A stretch of DNA of 64,000 nucleotides from Pseudobutyrivibrio sp. OR37 (GTDB taxonomy: Bacteria > Bacillota > Clostridia > Lachnospirales > Lachnospiraceae), in assembly GCF_900113655.1 (NCBI RefSeq), contig NZ_FOQF01000018.1, forward strand, positions 1 to 64,000, read 5' to 3'. A program made the translations under genes and the position numbers. Every line of letters begins with the position of its first letter. The stretch's first letter is position 1. Positions 15,824 through 25,081 of this stretch are shown here, piece by piece. Below the pieces are notes generated by a model. The model was given only the letters and a program-made list of their open reading frames with translations. It was not told the origin of the DNA and did no database searches.

Positions 15824-17932
15824 ATGAATCAATTAGAATTACTTTCGCCAGCAGGCGATTTAAAAATATATAAGGCGGTTGTAAACGCAGGGGCAGACGC
15901 TGTTTATTTTGGAGGCGATTTATTTGGTGCCAGAGCCTACGCCAAAAACTTTACAGTAGACGAAGCTAAAGAAGCCATCGAATACGGACATTTACATGGG
16001 GTGAAATCTTACCTGACAGTTAACACCCTCCTTAAAAATCCTGAAATCGAGGGCAAGCTTTATGATTATTTAAAGGCTTACGTAGAAAATGGTATAGATG
16101 CATTTATTGTGCAGGATTTCGGTGTTTTCAATTTTATCAGAGAATATTTTCCTGATACCCATGTACATGTTAGTACACAGGCTAGCTTATGTACTAAATA
16201 TGGGGCTGATTTTTTCCAGAATTTAGGAGCTACCAGAATAGTAACAGCCAGAGAAATATCTATTGATGAAATTTCAAAAATCCACGCTAAGTGCCCAGAG
16301 CTTGAAATAGAAAGCTTTATTCATGGCGCACTTTGTGTCTGCTATTCAGGCCAATGCCTCATGTCATCAATTTTAGGTGGTAGATCAGGAAATAGGGGTC
16401 GCTGTGCACAGCCTTGCCGTTTGCCTTATGAAGCCTTTGATGAAAATGGCAAAAAGCTTAATAAAAAAGGCGAATATATTTTATCACCAAAGGATTTTTG
16501 CACTATCGAATACCTGCCTCAGATGATAGAGGCTGGCGTGACATCCTTCAAAATCGAAGGAAGAATGAAGCAGCTAGAATATGCAACAGGTGTAGTTAGT
16601 GTTTATAGACATTACATAGACGAATATCTATATAAGGGTGCCAAGAACTATTCTGTTAAGGAAGAGGATATTAAAAAACTTCTTGATTTTGGTAACAGAA
16701 GTGGTTTCACTTCCCTTTATTTAACAAAGCACAATGGTCCAGATATGATTACCTTTGAAGCGCCTTCCCACACAAAGGCGTCTGAGACTATAGCTGAATT
16801 CCCTGAAAAGAAGATTGGACTTTCTTGCAAGGTTAGCGCTCTATTAGGAAAAGAATTTAAAGTTACTTTCACAGATGATAAAGGAAATGTTGGTGAGGCA
16901 ACATCTAATATTATAGAGGCGGCCTCAAATCGCAGCGCCACAAAAGAAGATATAGCAAAAGCAGTTTCAGGCCTTGGAAACACATGCTTTGCAATTGACA
17001 ATCTAAACATTGACTATGATGATGGGATTTTTCTTCCTGTATCAGTTATCAAAAATGCAAGACGTGCTGCTATAGATGATTTAACGGCTAAGCTTGTTGG
17101 AAGTGTAGAAAAGACTATACTTCCTTTTGAAAAGCTAAAGGAGGGCAGTCATCCATCAACAAAGCCTTCTACCTTTGTTACAGCCACTAGCCTAGAGCAG
17201 GTAAGGACCATTGCCGCCTTTGATTTTGTACAGGCTTTGGCAGTTCCAACCTATCTATTTAAAGAGGCTAGAGAAATCTTTACAGGTAAGCTATATATAT
17301 ATTTGCCTGCTATTTTAAGAGATGAATATGCCTCAAAATTAGAGCTATGTGAAGCTGCTGATGGTGTTATAGCTGCTTCCTTTGATGAGCTTGGACTTCT
17401 AATGGATATGAATTATCCAAAGGATAAAATCATCTTAGATCATAGACTTTATACATTTAATAACCGAAGCTTAAAGGGCTTTTTGAAGGCAGGCTTTTCA
17501 CGTAATTGCATCCCTTACGAGCTATCCTTAAAGGAGCTTAAGCATCGTGACAACGACGCCTCTCAGATGATTATTTACAGCAGAATTCCAATGATGGTTA
17601 CTGCTAATTGTACCGTTAAAAACACTATGGGCTGCACTAAATCAAATAAACAAATTACTATGGTAGATAGAAAAAACGAGAATCTAAAGGTGGTATGCAA
17701 CTGCGAATATTGCTACAACACCATCTACAATAGTAAAAAATATATGGCCTTCGATTTAAAGGATGAAATCCTCGGACTTAATCCAGCGGAGCTTAGAATC
17801 GATTTTACGGTTGAGGATGCAAAAGAGGTGTCCGAGATTCTTCAGCTCTATAATGATGTTTTCAATCAAAACAAACCATTTAAATATCTTCATGACTTTA
17901 CAAAGGGACATTTGAAAAGAGGAGTTGAATAG
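15824..17932 (+). CDS. U32 peptidase-family protein, RlhA/TrhP-like RNA hydroxylation enzyme
   Basis: A 702-residue U32-family protein. The N-terminal barrel begins with LLSPAGDLKIYKAVVNAGAD (about 5-24). A cluster-binding region follows with CVCYSGQCLMSS (about 171-182), GNRGRCAQPCR (about 189-199) and a later cysteine group near residue 620. U32 proteins were annotated as collagenases, but characterised members hydroxylate tRNA uridine-34 or 23S rRNA cytidine and bind Fe-S. The DUF3656-like insert and the length favour an RlhA-like type. The exact substrate is not decided by sequence. Confidence 0.8.
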   Translation: MNQLELLSPAGDLKIYKAVVNAGADAVYFGGDLFGARAYAKNFTVDEAKEAIEYGHLHGVKSYLTVNTLLKNPEIEGKLYDYLKAYVENGIDAFIVQDFGVFNFIREYFPDTHVHVSTQASLCTKYGADFFQNLGATRIVTAREISIDEISKIHAKCPELEIESFIHGALCVCYSGQCLMSSILGGRSGNRGRCAQPCRLPYEAFDENGKKLNKKGEYILSPKDFCTIEYLPQMIEAGVTSFKIEGRMKQLEYATGVVSVYRHYIDEYLYKGAKNYSVKEEDIKKLLDFGNRSGFTSLYLTKHNGPDMITFEAPSHTKASETIAEFPEKKIGLSCKVSALLGKEFKVTFTDDKGNVGEATSNIIEAASNRSATKEDIAKAVSGLGNTCFAIDNLNIDYDDGIFLPVSVIKNARRAAIDDLTAKLVGSVEKTILPFEKLKEGSHPSTKPSTFVTATSLEQVRTIAAFDFVQALAVPTYLFKEAREIFTGKLYIYLPAILRDEYASKLELCEAADGVIAASFDELGLLMDMNYPKDKIILDHRLYTFNNRSLKGFLKAGFSRNCIPYELSLKELKHRDNDASQMIIYSRIPMMVTANCTVKNTMGCTKSNKQITMVDRKNENLKVVCNCEYCYNTIYNSKKYMAFDLKDEILGLNPAELRIDFTVEDAKEVSEILQLYNDVFNQNKPFKYLHDFTKGHLKRGVE

Positions 17933-17934
17933 TT

Positions 17935-19248
17935 TTGATTAACGTACTTATATCATTTTCCAGAATTACAATATTAGCCTTTGCGCTGGTCTTTACCTTA
18001 ATTGATATTATTCAGATATTCGAATATAGGTTTAGCGAAGTAGCAGATAGCATCTTTTCTACCATACAGGCTTTAATGGTGGTACTTTATTTATCCAATA
18101 CATCATTATTACTGTTTTTAGTAAATGAGGATGTTAACTACCTACTGTTGTTGGCAGGCCAGCTTCTATTATTTGCACTGATAGGTATATCTCTTAACAA
18201 GCTTACTTACCCAGCCTCAAAGGCTCTTATAAACAATATGTTATTCTTCCTTGCCCTGAGTTTTTCTTTTCTGGAAAGACTTAGCAGTGGAAGAGCAATC
18301 AGGCAGTTCGTATTTGCGATAGTTTCTTTTGTCATAGGAATTCTTGTTGTTATGATAATAAGAAAAATTAAAAATATAGAAAGCTTAATGTTTGTTTTTG
18401 CAGGACTTGGAATCCTTTTGCTTATACTTGTTAGCTTGATAGGCAGGGTGGAATATGGCGCAAAGCTTTCCCTTTCCTTTGGAAATATCAGTATCCAGCC
18501 TAGTGAATTTGTCAAGCTATTATACCTGTTCTTTATAAGCGGCTGTATTGTTACCTACAAGGATTTCAGGGGCTTTTTGTTTGCCTCTATTGGTTCCGCA
18601 ATTCATGTGCTAATACTTGTATTTTCAAGGGATTTAGGTACTGCCTTGATTTTTCTTGTTGCCTACGTGTTTTTGATTTTCATAGCATACAAAAATTATA
18701 TTGTATTAATACTTGAGATTGCCCTTGCAAGTATAGGCGGGGTACTTGCCTATAGCCTGTTCCCGCACATTCAGGCTCGATTTATCGCCTGGTCGGATCC
18801 GCTGTCAGTGGTTGATGACAAGGGCTATCAGATTTCACAATCTCTTTTTGCAATAGGTACAGGCTCCTGGGTGGGTTCTGGCTTCACGGCCGGGCAGCCA
18901 GCCAAAATACCTGTAGTAAGCAAGGATTTTATATTTGCCGCTATAGCAGAGGAGTTGGGAACAATTGCAGCTATTTGCATTATTCTATGCTTAATGTGCA
19001 CCTGTATTCAGCTTTTTAATGTGGCATTTAATTGTCAGGACAGCTTTTTCATGCTTGTGGTAAATGGAATAGCTATTATTTTTTCAATACAAACTATTCT
19101 AAATATCGGCGGTGTTATAAAGTTTATTCCCTCTACAGGTGTAACACTTCCTTTTGTAAGCTATGGTGGTAGCTCCCTACTATCCATGTTTATATGTTTT
19201 TACCTTGCAGAATGTTCTAACGATTTATATTACATAGAAGATAATTAA
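17935..19248 (+). CDS. SEDS-family peptidoglycan polymerase (FtsW/RodA)
   Basis: Integral membrane glycan-strand polymerase of 437 residues with about ten to eleven helices. Conserved stretches are FSRDLGTALIFL (about 225-236) and the C-terminal STGVTLPFVSYGGSSLLS (about 400-417). It starts with TTG at 17935, supported by GAGGAG about 10 nt upstream. The adjoining transpeptidase gene makes a SEDS-bPBP pair. Whether it serves elongation, division or sporulation cannot be told from sequence; zapA nearby hints at division. Confidence 0.88.
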   Translation: MINVLISFSRITILAFALVFTLIDIIQIFEYRFSEVADSIFSTIQALMVVLYLSNTSLLLFLVNEDVNYLLLLAGQLLLFALIGISLNKLTYPASKALINNMLFFLALSFSFLERLSSGRAIRQFVFAIVSFVIGILVVMIIRKIKNIESLMFVFAGLGILLLILVSLIGRVEYGAKLSLSFGNISIQPSEFVKLLYLFFISGCIVTYKDFRGFLFASIGSAIHVLILVFSRDLGTALIFLVAYVFLIFIAYKNYIVLILEIALASIGGVLAYSLFPHIQARFIAWSDPLSVVDDKGYQISQSLFAIGTGSWVGSGFTAGQPAKIPVVSKDFIFAAIAEELGTIAAICIILCLMCTCIQLFNVAFNCQDSFFMLVVNGIAIIFSIQTILNIGGVIKFIPSTGVTLPFVSYGGSSLLSMFICFYLAECSNDLYYIEDN

Positions 19249-19266
19249 GCTAAAAAGGCTAAAGAT

Positions 19267-20703
19267 ATGACTAGACATAAAAATTCAAAAAAAGTAATAC
19301 GTAAAGAAATATATGTGGTTGCAGTGATGTTTTCATTAATTTTTGTGGCCATGGCGGTCTATCTTGGACATTTTGTTGCCATAGACTCAAGAGATTTTAT
19401 TTACAATTCCTACAATTCCAGATTTTCTGTATTTGCGGATGATGTAAAAAGAGGCTCAATCTATACTGCTGATGGCCATGTGATTGCTAAAACAGCCACA
19501 GATGATGAGAATAAGGAATATAGAGATTATCCTGATGAAAGACTATTTAGCCATGCTGTAGGCTATGTTGGAAAGGGTATGGCTGGACTTGAGGCCAATT
19601 ATTCCTTTGATTTACTAAAAAGCCATATATCCCTTGATGAACAGATTAACAACACTTTAAGTGGCATCAAAAATCCAGGTGACAGTTTGTACACTACCTT
19701 CGATTACGAGGCGCAAAAAGCCGCTTATGAGGGCCTTAACATGTTTGACGGAGCCGTAATTGCTATAGAACCTGAAACAGGTAAGGTTGTTGCTATGGTT
19801 TCAAAGCCGGATTATGACCCTAATACAATTGCAAAATATTGGGATGATATTACAGACGACACTAAAAATAATTCTGCCCTTTTAAATAGGGCAATAGCCG
19901 GCGCCTATCCGCCGGGCTCTACCTTTAAAATCATTACCACCATTGCCTATTTAAGAGATAACAATGGCAATGATGATTTCGAATACAATTGTAAGGGTTC
20001 TATTACTGTAGATGATTATAAGATTCACTGTAGCTCAAAAAAGTCTCACGGAAATGAAAATATGCTACAGGCATTTTCTAATTCATGCAATAGCGCCTAT
20101 GCTTATATGGGAATAAATCTTGATAGACAGGCTTTTTCCAGCGCTGCAGATAATCTTTTGTTTAATAAGGATTTACCGGCAGCTTTAGGAAATACCAAGC
20201 AGTCTAAATTCTATATTGATACAGATACACCAGAATCCATAGTGGCTCAAACCGCAATAGGGCAGGGCCAGACTACAGTTTCACCACTACACATGTGTAT
20301 GCTTGTAGCTGCAATCGCAAATAATGGAGAGCTCATGGAGCCATATATGGCAGATAAGCTTGTAAGCGAAGAGGGTGATATAGTTAGTGAAACTGCACCA
20401 AAGAGCTATGGCAGAATCATTTCTGATTCCGAAGCAAGGCTTCTAAATCAATATATGGAAGCCGTTGTAATGGATGGAACAGCAGATAGTGTAGATTTTG
20501 GAGATTTATCGGTTTATGGAAAGACAGGAACAGCAGAATATTCCACTAATAAAAATATGACTCATTCCTGGTTTGTAGGCTATGCAAAGGATTCTAGTGG
20601 AAAGAAGCTTGCCATTGCTGTAATAATGGAAGGAGCAGGCTATGGCAGTAAATATGCCGCACCACTTGCCGCAAAAGTCTTTAACGCATACTTTGACAAG
20701 TAG
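19267..20703 (+). CDS. Class B penicillin-binding protein (transpeptidase)
   Basis: Cross-links peptidoglycan outside the membrane. It has 478 residues with an N-terminal anchor helix (about 15-37). The active-site serine is in PPGSTFKI (about 216-223), the SxN triad in SNSCNSA (about 275), and the KTG box in YGKTGTAE (about 418-425). The short N-terminal module resembles PbpA-type proteins paired with FtsW/RodA rather than full PBP2. Partner of the preceding SEDS protein. Confidence 0.9.
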   Translation: MTRHKNSKKVIRKEIYVVAVMFSLIFVAMAVYLGHFVAIDSRDFIYNSYNSRFSVFADDVKRGSIYTADGHVIAKTATDDENKEYRDYPDERLFSHAVGYVGKGMAGLEANYSFDLLKSHISLDEQINNTLSGIKNPGDSLYTTFDYEAQKAAYEGLNMFDGAVIAIEPETGKVVAMVSKPDYDPNTIAKYWDDITDDTKNNSALLNRAIAGAYPPGSTFKIITTIAYLRDNNGNDDFEYNCKGSITVDDYKIHCSSKKSHGNENMLQAFSNSCNSAYAYMGINLDRQAFSSAADNLLFNKDLPAALGNTKQSKFYIDTDTPESIVAQTAIGQGQTTVSPLHMCMLVAAIANNGELMEPYMADKLVSEEGDIVSETAPKSYGRIISDSEARLLNQYMEAVVMDGTADSVDFGDLSVYGKTGTAEYSTNKNMTHSWFVGYAKDSSGKKLAIAVIMEGAGYGSKYAAPLAAKVFNAYFDK

Positions 20704-20739
20704 GAATATAATTTATTTTTATATTTCGGCAAAAAAACA

Positions 20740-20768
20740 TTGCAATTTCTCAATTGCTTTGCTATAAT
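20740..20768 (+). promoter_or_regulatory. Strong promoter of rpmB
   Basis: TTGCAA (20740-20745), a 17-bp spacer and a perfect TATAAT (20763-20768). Confidence 0.85.
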
Positions 20769-20773
20769 TTCAT

Positions 20774-20793
20774 CGTTGCGTAAATACGCAGCG
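20774..20793 (+). promoter_or_regulatory. 5'-proximal stem-loop in the rpmB leader
   Basis: Bases 20774-20781 pair with 20786-20793 (8 bp, one G-U) around an AAAT loop, directly at the expected transcription start. There is no T run after it, so it is not a terminator. It may stabilise the mRNA or serve in ribosomal-protein feedback; neither is shown. Confidence 0.5.
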
Positions 20794-20828
20794 TTGTGTT
20801 TTGAAAATAATTACAAGGAGGTGCAATC

Positions 20829-21014
20829 ATGGCAAAATGTGCAGTTTGTGGAAAAGGCGCTCATTTCGGTAACAATGTGAGCCATTCTCATAGAAGATCC
20901 AATCATATGTGGAAGTCTAATGTGAAGTCCGTTAAGTGTAGTGTGAATGGAACACCTAAGAAGTTATATGTATGTACTTCTTGTTTACGTTCTGGCAAGG
21001 TTGAGCGTGCTTAA
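20829..21014 (+). CDS. rpmB: 50S ribosomal protein L28
   Basis: Ribosomal protein of 61 residues, rich in Lys, Arg and His, starting MAKCAVCGKG with paired cysteines (CAVC at 4-7; CTSC near 49-52) that make a zinc-ribbon type L28. It is a single-gene transcript: own promoter, AAGGAGGT ribosome site and terminator. Confidence 0.97.
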   Translation: MAKCAVCGKGAHFGNNVSHSHRRSNHMWKSNVKSVKCSVNGTPKKLYVCTSCLRSGKVERA

Positions 21015-21034
21015 TCTTACATGACACGATATTG

Positions 21035-21066
21035 AAAGTCACTCGAAAGGGTGGCTTTTATTTTTG
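21035..21066 (+). terminator. Intrinsic terminator after rpmB
   Basis: A 10-bp stem (21035-21044 with 21049-21058, two G-T/U pairs) capped by a GAAA tetraloop, followed by a T-rich tail. Confidence 0.88.
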
Positions 21067-21074
21067 CTTTAGTA

Positions 21075-21080
21075 TATAAT
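21075..21080 (+). promoter_or_regulatory. -10 element of the asp23-fakA-recG operon
   Basis: TATAAT between the rpmB terminator and the asp23 start. The matching -35 region falls in the terminator arm and is poor. Confidence 0.4.
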
Positions 21081-21123
21081 GGTTGCATAATATGACTAAA
21101 TATGCGAAATTTGGAGGTACGTT

Positions 21124-21483
21124 ATGCAAGGTCAAATGGAAACAGAGCTTGGTAAAATTGTTATAGACACAGACGTAATTGCGACCTATGCAGGTTCAGT
21201 TGCAGTAGAGTGCTTCGGCATTGTAGGCATGGCAGCTGTCAATATGAAGGACGGCTTGGTCAAGCTTCTTAAAAAAGATTATTTAAATCATGGAATTAGT
21301 GTTAACATCGCAGAAGATAACACGATTTCTTTAGATTTTCATGTTATTGTTTCATACGGTATTAGTATTGCTACTGTGGCAGAGAACCTCATTGAAACAG
21401 TAAAATACAAGGTATCCTCTTTCACTGGATTAACCGTAGACACAGTTAATATCTACGTTGAAGGTGTTAGAGTTATTGACTAA
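21124..21483 (+). CDS. Asp23/Gls24 family envelope stress protein
   Basis: A 119-residue Asp23 (DUF322) protein: ELGKIVIDTDVIATYAG at about 8-24, a central GIVGMAAV segment, and a C-terminal strand TVNIYVEGVRV. The B. subtilis YloU family sits next to the FakA homologue YloV, as here. Roles in envelope homeostasis are reported for the family; no enzymatic activity is known. TTGGAGGT is the ribosome site. Confidence 0.9.
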   Translation: MQGQMETELGKIVIDTDVIATYAGSVAVECFGIVGMAAVNMKDGLVKLLKKDYLNHGISVNIAEDNTISLDFHVIVSYGISIATVAENLIETVKYKVSSFTGLTVDTVNIYVEGVRVID

Positions 21484-21496
21484 GGAGGAATTATAC

Positions 21497-23029
21497 GTGG
21501 AGATCCAAACAATCGATGCATCTTTGTTATCGAAGATGTTTCTTTCAGGAGCAATGAATCTTGAATCTAAAAAAGAATGGATAAATGAGTTAAATGTTTT
21601 CCCTGTACCAGATGGTGATACAGGTACTAACATGACAATGACAATCATGTCTGCAGCTAATGCTGTTAGAGAGCTTAACAACCCAGACATGAAGACATTA
21701 TCAAAGGCTATTTCATCTGGTTCACTTAGAGGCGCCAGAGGTAATTCCGGTGTTATTTTATCTCAGTTATTCAGAGGCTTTACAAAGGTTATTTCAAGCC
21801 ATGATGAGGTTGATGTAGCTCTTTTAAATGAAGCTTTCGAAAAGGCTGTTCAGACAGCTTATAAGGCGGTTATGCAGCCTAAGGAAGGTACTATCCTTAC
21901 AGTTGCTCGTGCTGCTGCTGATAAGGCCGCAGAAATGGCTACAAAGACTGATGATGTTGTTGAATTTGCAGAGGCAGTTATTGCTGAAGCTGAAGATACA
22001 CTTGCTCGTACACCTGATATGCTTCCTGTTTTAAAGCAGGCAGGCGTTGTTGATTCAGGCGGACAGGGTCTTGTACAGGTTCTTAAGGGCGCTTATGATG
22101 CTCTTATTGGTAAGGAAGTTGATTATTCAGCAGAAGAAGTACCAGCAGCTAAGGCTCAGCCAGCTATTTCAAAGTATGCTGTTGAATTTGTTATTGAATC
22201 TGAAAAGCCACTTGCTTCATATCAGATTAAAGAACTTAAAGCAAAGCTTGAAAAGCTTGCTTCAGGTAAGGTTTCAGATTTAACTATCACAGAGACAAAT
22301 TCTGATGAAGTTGTATTCTCTAGTGATAAGGAAGATGGCAAGGAAGCACCTAAGTTTACAGAGCCTGCAAAGGAAATGGGCTTCGTTTCTATCGCTACAG
22401 GTGATGGACTTACATCTATCTTTAAGGAGCTTGGATGTGATTACATGATTCCAGGCGGTCAGACAATGAACCCTAGTACAGATGATATTCTTAGCGCTGT
22501 AGAAAAGGTTAATGCAAAGACTGTATTTGTTTTACCAAACAACAAAAACATTATCCTTGCTGCTAATCAGGCAGCTGCTATTTGCGAGGACAAGAAAATT
22601 GTAGTTATCCCTACAAAGACTATTCCACAGGGTATCACAGCACTTATTTCTTTTGCTGCAGATGCTAGTGTTGAAGATAATCAGACAGCAATGACAGAAG
22701 AAATTGCTAACGTTAAGACAGGTCAGGTTACTTACGCTGTACGTGATACAATCATTGATGATAAAGAAATCAAGAAAAATGATTGGATGGGTATGGGTGA
22801 TTCAGGACTTCTTTCTGTAAATGCTGATATTAATGTGGCATTTAAAGAAATGATAGATGAAATGGTTACAGATGATTCTGCTGTAGTTTCTATTTATTGG
22901 GGCGAGGGCAGTGATCAGGCTAAGACAGAGGCACTTGGTGCAGAGATTCAGGATAAATACCCAGATCTTGAGGTAGAGATTTCTGAAGGTGGCCAGGCAG
23001 TATACGCATACATCGTTTCAGTGGAGTAA
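21497..23029 (+). CDS. fakA: Fatty acid kinase subunit FakA (DhaL/DegV-like)
   Basis: ATP-binding kinase that phosphorylates fatty acids presented by FakB proteins, feeding exogenous fatty acids into lipid synthesis. It has 510 residues. The N-terminal DhaL domain has NVFPVPDGDTGTNM (about 33-46) and SLRGARGNSGVILSQ (about 78-92), where Asp residues bind Mg-ATP. A C-terminal domain follows. The start is GTG 21497 after AAGGAGGA; the in-frame ATG further up overlaps asp23 and has no site. No fakB is in the window. Confidence 0.9.
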   Translation: MEIQTIDASLLSKMFLSGAMNLESKKEWINELNVFPVPDGDTGTNMTMTIMSAANAVRELNNPDMKTLSKAISSGSLRGARGNSGVILSQLFRGFTKVISSHDEVDVALLNEAFEKAVQTAYKAVMQPKEGTILTVARAAADKAAEMATKTDDVVEFAEAVIAEAEDTLARTPDMLPVLKQAGVVDSGGQGLVQVLKGAYDALIGKEVDYSAEEVPAAKAQPAISKYAVEFVIESEKPLASYQIKELKAKLEKLASGKVSDLTITETNSDEVVFSSDKEDGKEAPKFTEPAKEMGFVSIATGDGLTSIFKELGCDYMIPGGQTMNPSTDDILSAVEKVNAKTVFVLPNNKNIILAANQAAAICEDKKIVVIPTKTIPQGITALISFAADASVEDNQTAMTEEIANVKTGQVTYAVRDTIIDDKEIKKNDWMGMGDSGLLSVNADINVAFKEMIDEMVTDDSAVVSIYWGEGSDQAKTEALGAEIQDKYPDLEVEISEGGQAVYAYIVSVE

Positions 23030-23032
23030 AAA

Positions 23033-25081
23033 ATGGAGTTGTTATCATCTATAGACACTATTAAAGGTGTGGGAGAAAAGACAACTAAATTAATGAATAA
23101 GTTAGGAGTATATACCATAGAGGATATACTCCTTTTTTTTCCGCGCACCTATTTAATATATCCCGAACCATCAGAACCAAATAAGGATTCGGTGGATTCT
23201 TTAATCAGTATTGCCGGTAGAATGAAAAACAGCCCAAAGGTTTTTAAATCAAGAAACCACATGGATATACTTTCTGCCACAGTTTATGTAGGGGAAATGC
23301 CTGTAGATTTGGTTTGGTTTAATTCAAATTATCTGCGGGGCACCTTTGAACCAGGTAAGGTTTATATTTTCTACGGGCGATTAACCTTTGATAAAGGAAG
23401 ATATAAGCTATCCCAGCCGCTTGTTTTTACACCAGACAAATATGATGAAATAAAAAAGCAGCTTCTGCCTATTTATCATCTTACAAAGGGATTAAGTAAC
23501 AATCTTGTAACTAAGACCGTTAAGGCGGCTTTAGATGGCTGTAGAATATCTGATGACAGATTGCCAGCGGAAATAGAAGCTAAGAATGGTTTTATGCCAT
23601 ATAGTAAGGCTATAGCCACTTATCATTTTCCGGAAAGCTATGATGAGCTTGTTAAGGCTAGAAAAAGATTAGCTTATGAAGAAATGTTTTTCTTTATTCT
23701 AAATTCCAGATTGCAGGAAAATAATATTGCAGCTATCCCAAATCCTTTCAAAATCAGCCATCACGAGCTTACAGATAATTTTATGGATTCTTTATCCTTC
23801 AAGCTTACAGAAGACCAGCTAAAGGTGCTTATGGAGGTTAGAGAGGATTTGAAGGGCGATTATGTCACTCAACGTTTGATTCAGGGTGATGTTGGTAGCG
23901 GAAAAACTATAGTTGCCTTTCTTGCCATGTTAGATGTTGCTTTGTCAGGATATCAATGTGCAATCATGGCTCCTACAGAAGTGCTTGCCAAGCAGCATTA
24001 CATATCCTTTACCAAATGGTGTCAGGATTTTGGAATTGATATACCTGTGGTGCTTTTTACAGGCTCTATGAAGATATCAGAGAAAAAGCAGATGCAGCGC
24101 ATCGTAGATGAAAATGAAAGCTGCTTTATTATTGGTACTCATGCGCTTATTTCTGAAGGAAGAGAGTTCAATAATCTTGCTCTTGTTATCACCGATGAAC
24201 AACATAGATTCGGTGTCCAGCAAAGAGATAAGCTGTCGTCAAAGGGGAACAATCCTCATATCATCGTTATGTCTGCAACACCTATTCCAAGAACACTTGC
24301 TATGATTCTTTATGGAAATATGCACGTGTCGGTTATAAAGACCTTGCCAGGAGGTAGACTTCCAATCAAAACCTGTGTAATTAAAGAAGGCATGAGAAGC
24401 ACAGCTTATAAATTTGTAGCAGATGAAATTGAAAAGGGGCATCAGGTTTATATTATCTGCCCACTTGTAGAGGCCTCCGAAACTACAGAAGCACAGAATG
24501 TCACAGACTACAGCAAAAAGTTAGAAGCAAAATTTGGAAATAAATATCGCATTGGTGTATTGCATGGCAAAATGAAGCCTGCTGAAAAAAATCAAGTAAT
24601 GGATGATTTTGCAAATCACGAAACAGATATTTTGGTTTCAACTACCGTTGTTGAGGTAGGCGTAAATGTTCCAAATGCAACAGTTATGATGATTGAAAAT
24701 GCTAATAGATTTGGTCTTGCAGCCTTGCATCAGCTTAGAGGTCGAGTAGGTCGAGGGGATGCACAAAGCTACTGTATTCTTATGAACGAAAGCCGAGATG
24801 ATAAACAGTCGGAAAGACTAAATATCATGCTTAAATCTAATGATGGATTTTTTATTGCCAGAGAAGACCTTAAGCTTAGAGGCCCAGGAGATATGTTTGG
24901 AGTAAGGCAAAGCGGTGAATTCAGCTTTAGAGTTGCTGATATTTATCAGGATGCAGATGAGCTTGAAATGGCGTCCGCTGATGTAGAGCATATAATAAAT
25001 GAGGACCCAAGCTTAGAAAATCATCCTAAACTTAGGTCCACTCTTAACTCATTCCTGGCTGACCAGTTTTACGTGCTCTAG
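23033..25081 (+). CDS. recG: ATP-dependent DNA helicase RecG
   Basis: Monomeric helicase that reverses stalled forks and processes junctions. It has 682 residues: N-terminal wedge (OB) domain, Walker A in GDVGSGKTI (about 286), DEQHRFGV (about 388), VMSATPIPRTLA (about 412-423) and helicase domain 2 with LHQLRGRVGRG (about 564-574). It starts 3 nt after fakA. Its last 33 bp overlap the 3' end of the convergent rqcH gene. Confidence 0.96.
   Translation: MELLSSIDTIKGVGEKTTKLMNKLGVYTIEDILLFFPRTYLIYPEPSEPNKDSVDSLISIAGRMKNSPKVFKSRNHMDILSATVYVGEMPVDLVWFNSNYLRGTFEPGKVYIFYGRLTFDKGRYKLSQPLVFTPDKYDEIKKQLLPIYHLTKGLSNNLVTKTVKAALDGCRISDDRLPAEIEAKNGFMPYSKAIATYHFPESYDELVKARKRLAYEEMFFFILNSRLQENNIAAIPNPFKISHHELTDNFMDSLSFKLTEDQLKVLMEVREDLKGDYVTQRLIQGDVGSGKTIVAFLAMLDVALSGYQCAIMAPTEVLAKQHYISFTKWCQDFGIDIPVVLFTGSMKISEKKQMQRIVDENESCFIIGTHALISEGREFNNLALVITDEQHRFGVQQRDKLSSKGNNPHIIVMSATPIPRTLAMILYGNMHVSVIKTLPGGRLPIKTCVIKEGMRSTAYKFVADEIEKGHQVYIICPLVEASETTEAQNVTDYSKKLEAKFGNKYRIGVLHGKMKPAEKNQVMDDFANHETDILVSTTVVEVGVNVPNATVMMIENANRFGLAALHQLRGRVGRGDAQSYCILMNESRDDKQSERLNIMLKSNDGFFIAREDLKLRGPGDMFGVRQSGEFSFRVADIYQDADELEMASADVEHIINEDPSLENHPKLRSTLNSFLADQFYVL

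Noticed and set aside
20703-20727. A/T-only inverted repeat after the PBP gene as terminator
   Set aside because: The stem is nearly all A-T, and the T run is in the loop rather than after the stem.
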